This document shows positions 4,826 to 6,478 of a stretch of DNA of 6,478 nt, piece after piece. The DNA comes from Competibacteraceae bacterium UBA2788 (GTDB lineage: Bacteria > Pseudomonadota > Gammaproteobacteria > Competibacterales > Competibacteraceae), in NCBI GenBank assembly GCA_002352185.1, contig DEHY01000136.1, positions 10,929 to 17,406 of the forward strand, written 5' to 3'. Each line of letters begins with the position of its first letter. Position 1 is the stretch's first letter. The position numbers and the translations under genes were made by a program. A model generated the notes under the pieces. That model was not told the DNA's origin and ran no database searches. It saw only the letters and a list, made by a program, of their open reading frames with translations.

Positions 4826-5961
4826 AAGACTTCGCGCAAGTAAGCGGCTGCATTCGTAGTGCTTTCCTGACACACCCACAACCCCAATTGTTCAAAGCCG
4901 CCCATTTCCTGGGTATGCGCCAGAAATTCCAGGTAAAGACCAGCGCCTGGCCCATTATTCACCGTCAGGTTAAAAGCCGGCTCGCGTCCCAGCAAGGGCA
5001 TAATCCGCAGCAGCGCCCGCATCCCATCCTGAATGCCCTGAGTGACGGCGCGCATCTCGGCATCGGTCAATTCATGCAAGTACTGTCGGCGGGTCTCTTT
5101 CACCAGCAGCAGCATGTCATAAGGTCGTCGCATGAAATAAGGCACGACCAGTACCGCTTCTCCATAATCCCGCACCGTCAATTCCGCAGGATTATCACAC
5201 AGCAGGTAGCGGCTGAACGAGTTTCCCTGATGCCGCTGGGCAAAACACCCGTTGTTATAAAAACGACTGGGCATGATATTGCTGTAGCCGATTTGCTGAT
5301 GGCCGTGCGTCAGCGATCCGCCGGCGGGCTGGCCATAGTTTTTGATGATGGAGACAAAGCCGTGGGTCGGTTTGCGCGACGGCGGCATTTCGGAGGGAGG
5401 CATCAATCCTTCCGATTCGTAGAGCAATTTCTGCTCCAGAACCGCCAGTCGTTGCAGGACGATCAGGCCATCGTCCAGCGACAGGGTGTGCCAGTCCTGA
5501 TCATGCTGCGAAGAGGTCCATTGCAGGAAATGCAAACCATAGGATACCCGTCCTTCATGCGTCGGATCGGGATAAAGGGGTTGCCGACAGTATTCATCCA
5601 GGATGGGCTGCAAGGGGTAAATAATCGGGAACAGGTTTTTATTGATGAAAGTTGCGCCTTGACTCAATTGCGCCACATCAACAACTCCCGTAGTTTTGCC
5701 TTGGCAAATGACGCAGGGGTTTTCAACGCTTTCAGACGGGATGGTTCGGAGATTGGAGTCGTGTGGCCGACGCGCCCGCGTGGAGTTATAGACGATCAAG
5801 TCGCCATTGCGCGGATCGATCTGGCAGATGGAATCCGGCAAAAATGGAATCATCTCCTCTTCAGCGTGGAATAAGGCATTGAGTTGTTGCATCGACAGCG
5901 ATTCGATGGATTCCGACTGTACGATGGATTGCAGCATTTCCCAACTGAGTTGTTGCGCCAT
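4822..5961 (-). CDS. galT: GalT-like nucleotidyltransferase (HIT superfamily), galactose-1-phosphate uridylyltransferase-like
   Basis: This 379-residue protein aligns by eye along the whole of GalT. An extra ~30 residues at the N-terminus precede the core. CVIC (C83, C86), H153 in SSQHDQDWHTLS and H219 correspond to the zinc ligands of E. coli GalT. The catalytic HIT-type motif reads GGSLTHGHQQIGYSNIMP, where GalT normally has HPHGQ; H219, H221 (the nucleotidylated histidine) and Q223 are kept, while the Pro is Gly. The second, iron site seems lost, because the GalT 'LHAHF' segment is LYLEF here (Y343, E345). The expected chemistry is UMP or another NMP transfer to a sugar-1-phosphate through a covalent histidine intermediate. 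With no galK, galE or galM nearby, galactose is not an assured substrate; an ADP-glucose-phosphorylase-like or other role is possible. GGAG sits 5 nt before the ATG. It is first in a three-gene operon, overlapping nth by 4 nt. Confidence 0.75.
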   Translation of the reverse strand: MAQQLSWEMLQSIVQSESIESLSMQQLNALFHAEEEMIPFLPDSICQIDPRNGDLIVYNSTRARRPHDSNLRTIPSESVENPCVICQGKTTGVVDVAQLSQGATFINKNLFPIIYPLQPILDEYCRQPLYPDPTHEGRVSYGLHFLQWTSSQHDQDWHTLSLDDGLIVLQRLAVLEQKLLYESEGLMPPSEMPPSRKPTHGFVSIIKNYGQPAGGSLTHGHQQIGYSNIMPSRFYNNGCFAQRHQGNSFSRYLLCDNPAELTVRDYGEAVLVVPYFMRRPYDMLLLVKETRRQYLHELTDAEMRAVTQGIQDGMRALLRIMPLLGREPAFNLTVNNGPGAGLYLEFLAHTQEMGGFEQLGLWVCQESTTNAAAYLREVL

Positions 5962-6023
5962 GTTCGCTCCGTTTAATCAAAGCTGGTTTCTTCATCGCCC
6001 TTCGCTCCCCCGCGCCCGTTCAG

Positions 6024-6062
6024 GCTGGAACCGCTCCAGCACCCGGCGGAGGCATTCCGCCG
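6024..6062. repeat. Pair of back-to-back inverted repeats in the galT-acuI divergent region
   Basis: The first is GCTGGA - ACCGC - TCCAGC (6024-6040) and the second CGGCGGA - GGCAT - TCCGCCG (6044-6062). Both have a 5-nt spacer and the core GGA-N5-TCC. Their centres (6032 and 6053) are 21 bp apart, about two helical turns. Neither is followed by a T tract on either strand. They may be operator half-site pairs or structure in the galT leader. Confidence 0.45.
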
Positions 6063-6089
6063 AGTCACCCATCATGCGCAACGATGTCG

Positions 6090-6103
6090 CGGTTGAGCAA
6101 CCG
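6090..6103. promoter_or_regulatory. 14-bp palindrome over the acuI -35 box, operator candidate
   Basis: CGGTTG-AG-CAACCG is a perfect inverted repeat with 6-bp arms. It fully covers the putative -35 hexamer TTGAGC (6093-6098), the position expected for a repressor or an overlapping activator. The regulator is not visible in the window. Confidence 0.4.
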
Positions 6104-6120
6104 GCATTAGCGGTTACAAT
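6093..6120 (+). promoter_or_regulatory. Sigma70-like promoter of acuI
   Basis: TTGAGC (6093-6098) and TACAAT (6115-6120) match four of six and five of six consensus bases with a 16-bp spacer. The start of transcription would fall near 6127, giving a leader of about 30 nt. This is the best promoter in the window. Confidence 0.6.
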
Positions 6121-6156
6121 CACCGCATCCCACCCTATTTTCCAACGAGGACATGC

Positions 6157-6478
6157 ATGTTCAACGCCATCCTGATCGACAAGACCGAAGCCGGTTACCA
6201 GGCGCGCCTGCAAGACATTAACGAGGCCCGGTTGCCGGAAGGCGACGTCATCGTGCGCATCGCCTACTCCACCATCAACTACAAGGATGGTTTGGCGATC
6301 ACCGGCCAGTCGCCGGTGGTGCGCAAATTTCCCATGATCCCGGGCATTGACTTCGCGGGCGTGGTCGAGGTCAGCGACTCTGCATTATGGCAGGCGGGCG
6401 ACCCGGTGATACTCAACGGCTGGGGCGTGGGCGAAACCCACTGGGGCGGGCTGGCGCAAAAAGCGCGGGTCAAGGGCG
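6157..6478 (+). CDS. acuI: Acrylyl-CoA reductase (NADPH) / YhdH-AcuI family MDR oxidoreductase, 3'-truncated by the window edge
   Basis: The frame is open from ATG 6157 to the window end, giving 107 residues of an expected ~325-330. AcuI/YhdH enzymes are zinc-independent medium-chain dehydrogenases/reductases that reduce acrylyl-CoA to propionyl-CoA with NADPH, which detoxifies acrylyl-CoA and serves DMSP or acrylate use. The visible GroES-like domain shows [13 protein letters not shown] (38-50), [13 protein letters not shown] (58-70) and [20 protein letters not shown] (88-107), all very close to YhdH. The Rossmann domain lies outside the window. GAGGA (6147-6151), 5 nt upstream, supports ATG 6157 over the out-of-frame ATG at 6153. 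The gene is divergent from the galT operon and has its own promoter with a palindrome over the -35 box. Substrate specificity rests on family membership; no DMSP or propionate genes are in view. Confidence 0.93.
   Translation, partial: MFNAILIDKTEAGYQARLQDINEARLPEGDVIVRIAYSTINYKDGLAITGQSPVVRKFPMIPGIDFAGVVEVSDSALWQAGDPVILNGWGVGETHWGGLAQKARVKG

Noticed and set aside
4826..4879. Upstream ATG extending Nth by 18 residues
   Set aside because: It lies within the galT-like coding region; the 4825 start gives E. coli-like length and numbering and an ATGA overlap.
4888..5874. Plus-strand open frame (328 codons) opposite the galT-like gene
   Set aside because: The minus strand carries the coherent GalT motifs, and the plus-strand translation shows no recognisable domain.
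6044..6062. Hairpin as an intrinsic terminator
   Set aside because: Neither strand has a T tract after the stem, and the flanking genes diverge, so no transcript is expected to need termination here.
5992..6213. Minus-strand 73-codon frame in the galT-acuI intergenic region
   Set aside because: It overlaps the start of acuI and its promoter, has no Shine-Dalgarno at its possible ATGs, and resembles no known small protein. A shorter 27-codon version could be a leader peptide but has no support.
1..6478. CRISPR arrays, tRNA/rRNA genes, insertion sequences or phage genes
   Set aside because: No regularly spaced repeats, RNA-gene signatures, transposase frames or terminal inverted repeats were seen; every large gene is an intact housekeeping or metabolic type.

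Overview
No foreign or mobile DNA is visible, and the window reads as ordinary, gene-dense chromosomal sequence from a GC-rich proteobacterium. Several proteins point to a gammaproteobacterium: the YcgM-type FAH hydrolase, DUF1841, a 212-residue Nth with E. coli numbering at every catalytic and cluster residue, and YhdH/AcuI. The actinobacterial-style glycogen synthase is the least typical element. I cannot name a species. Glycogen-storing lineages of the Competibacter kind would fit, but that is only a guess.

Layout, left to right. The window opens inside a plus-strand FAH-family acylpyruvase/hydrolase gene (1-552). It is followed by an imperfect terminator-like hairpin and a flavodoxin-fold NAD(P)H:quinone oxidoreductase (637-1233). 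A 222-bp gap holds a tiny unrecognised ORF, a weak promoter candidate and a strong hairpin in the leader of a GT4 glycogen synthase (1456-2685). That gene ends in a textbook intrinsic terminator (2709-2740). Next comes a DUF2189 multi-pass membrane protein (2890-3693) with its own promoter candidate, a perfect 10-bp tandem repeat, a leader hairpin and a strong Shine-Dalgarno, closed by a second clean terminator (3711-3738).

Convergent to it is a minus-strand operon read galT-like (5961-4822), nth (4825-4187), DUF1841 (4187-3753). The genes overlap by 4 and 1 nt, so translation is probably coupled. Divergent from this operon, at the right edge, an MDR-family acrylyl-CoA reductase (AcuI/YhdH) starts at 6157 and runs off the window. 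The 195-bp divergent intergenic region carries three inverted repeats and a good sigma70-like promoter.

The genes do not form one pathway. Two touch sugar-nucleotide or glycogen chemistry (the glycogen synthase and the GalT-like enzyme) but lie in separate transcription units. Nth is base-excision repair. The FAH hydrolase, the quinone reductase and AcuI are small-molecule detoxification or catabolic enzymes. I did not find a convincing undescribed multi-gene system. The best leads are the GalT-like protein, which keeps the nucleotidyl-transfer histidines but appears to lack the second metal site and sits with a DNA-repair gene, and the inverted repeats between galT and acuI.
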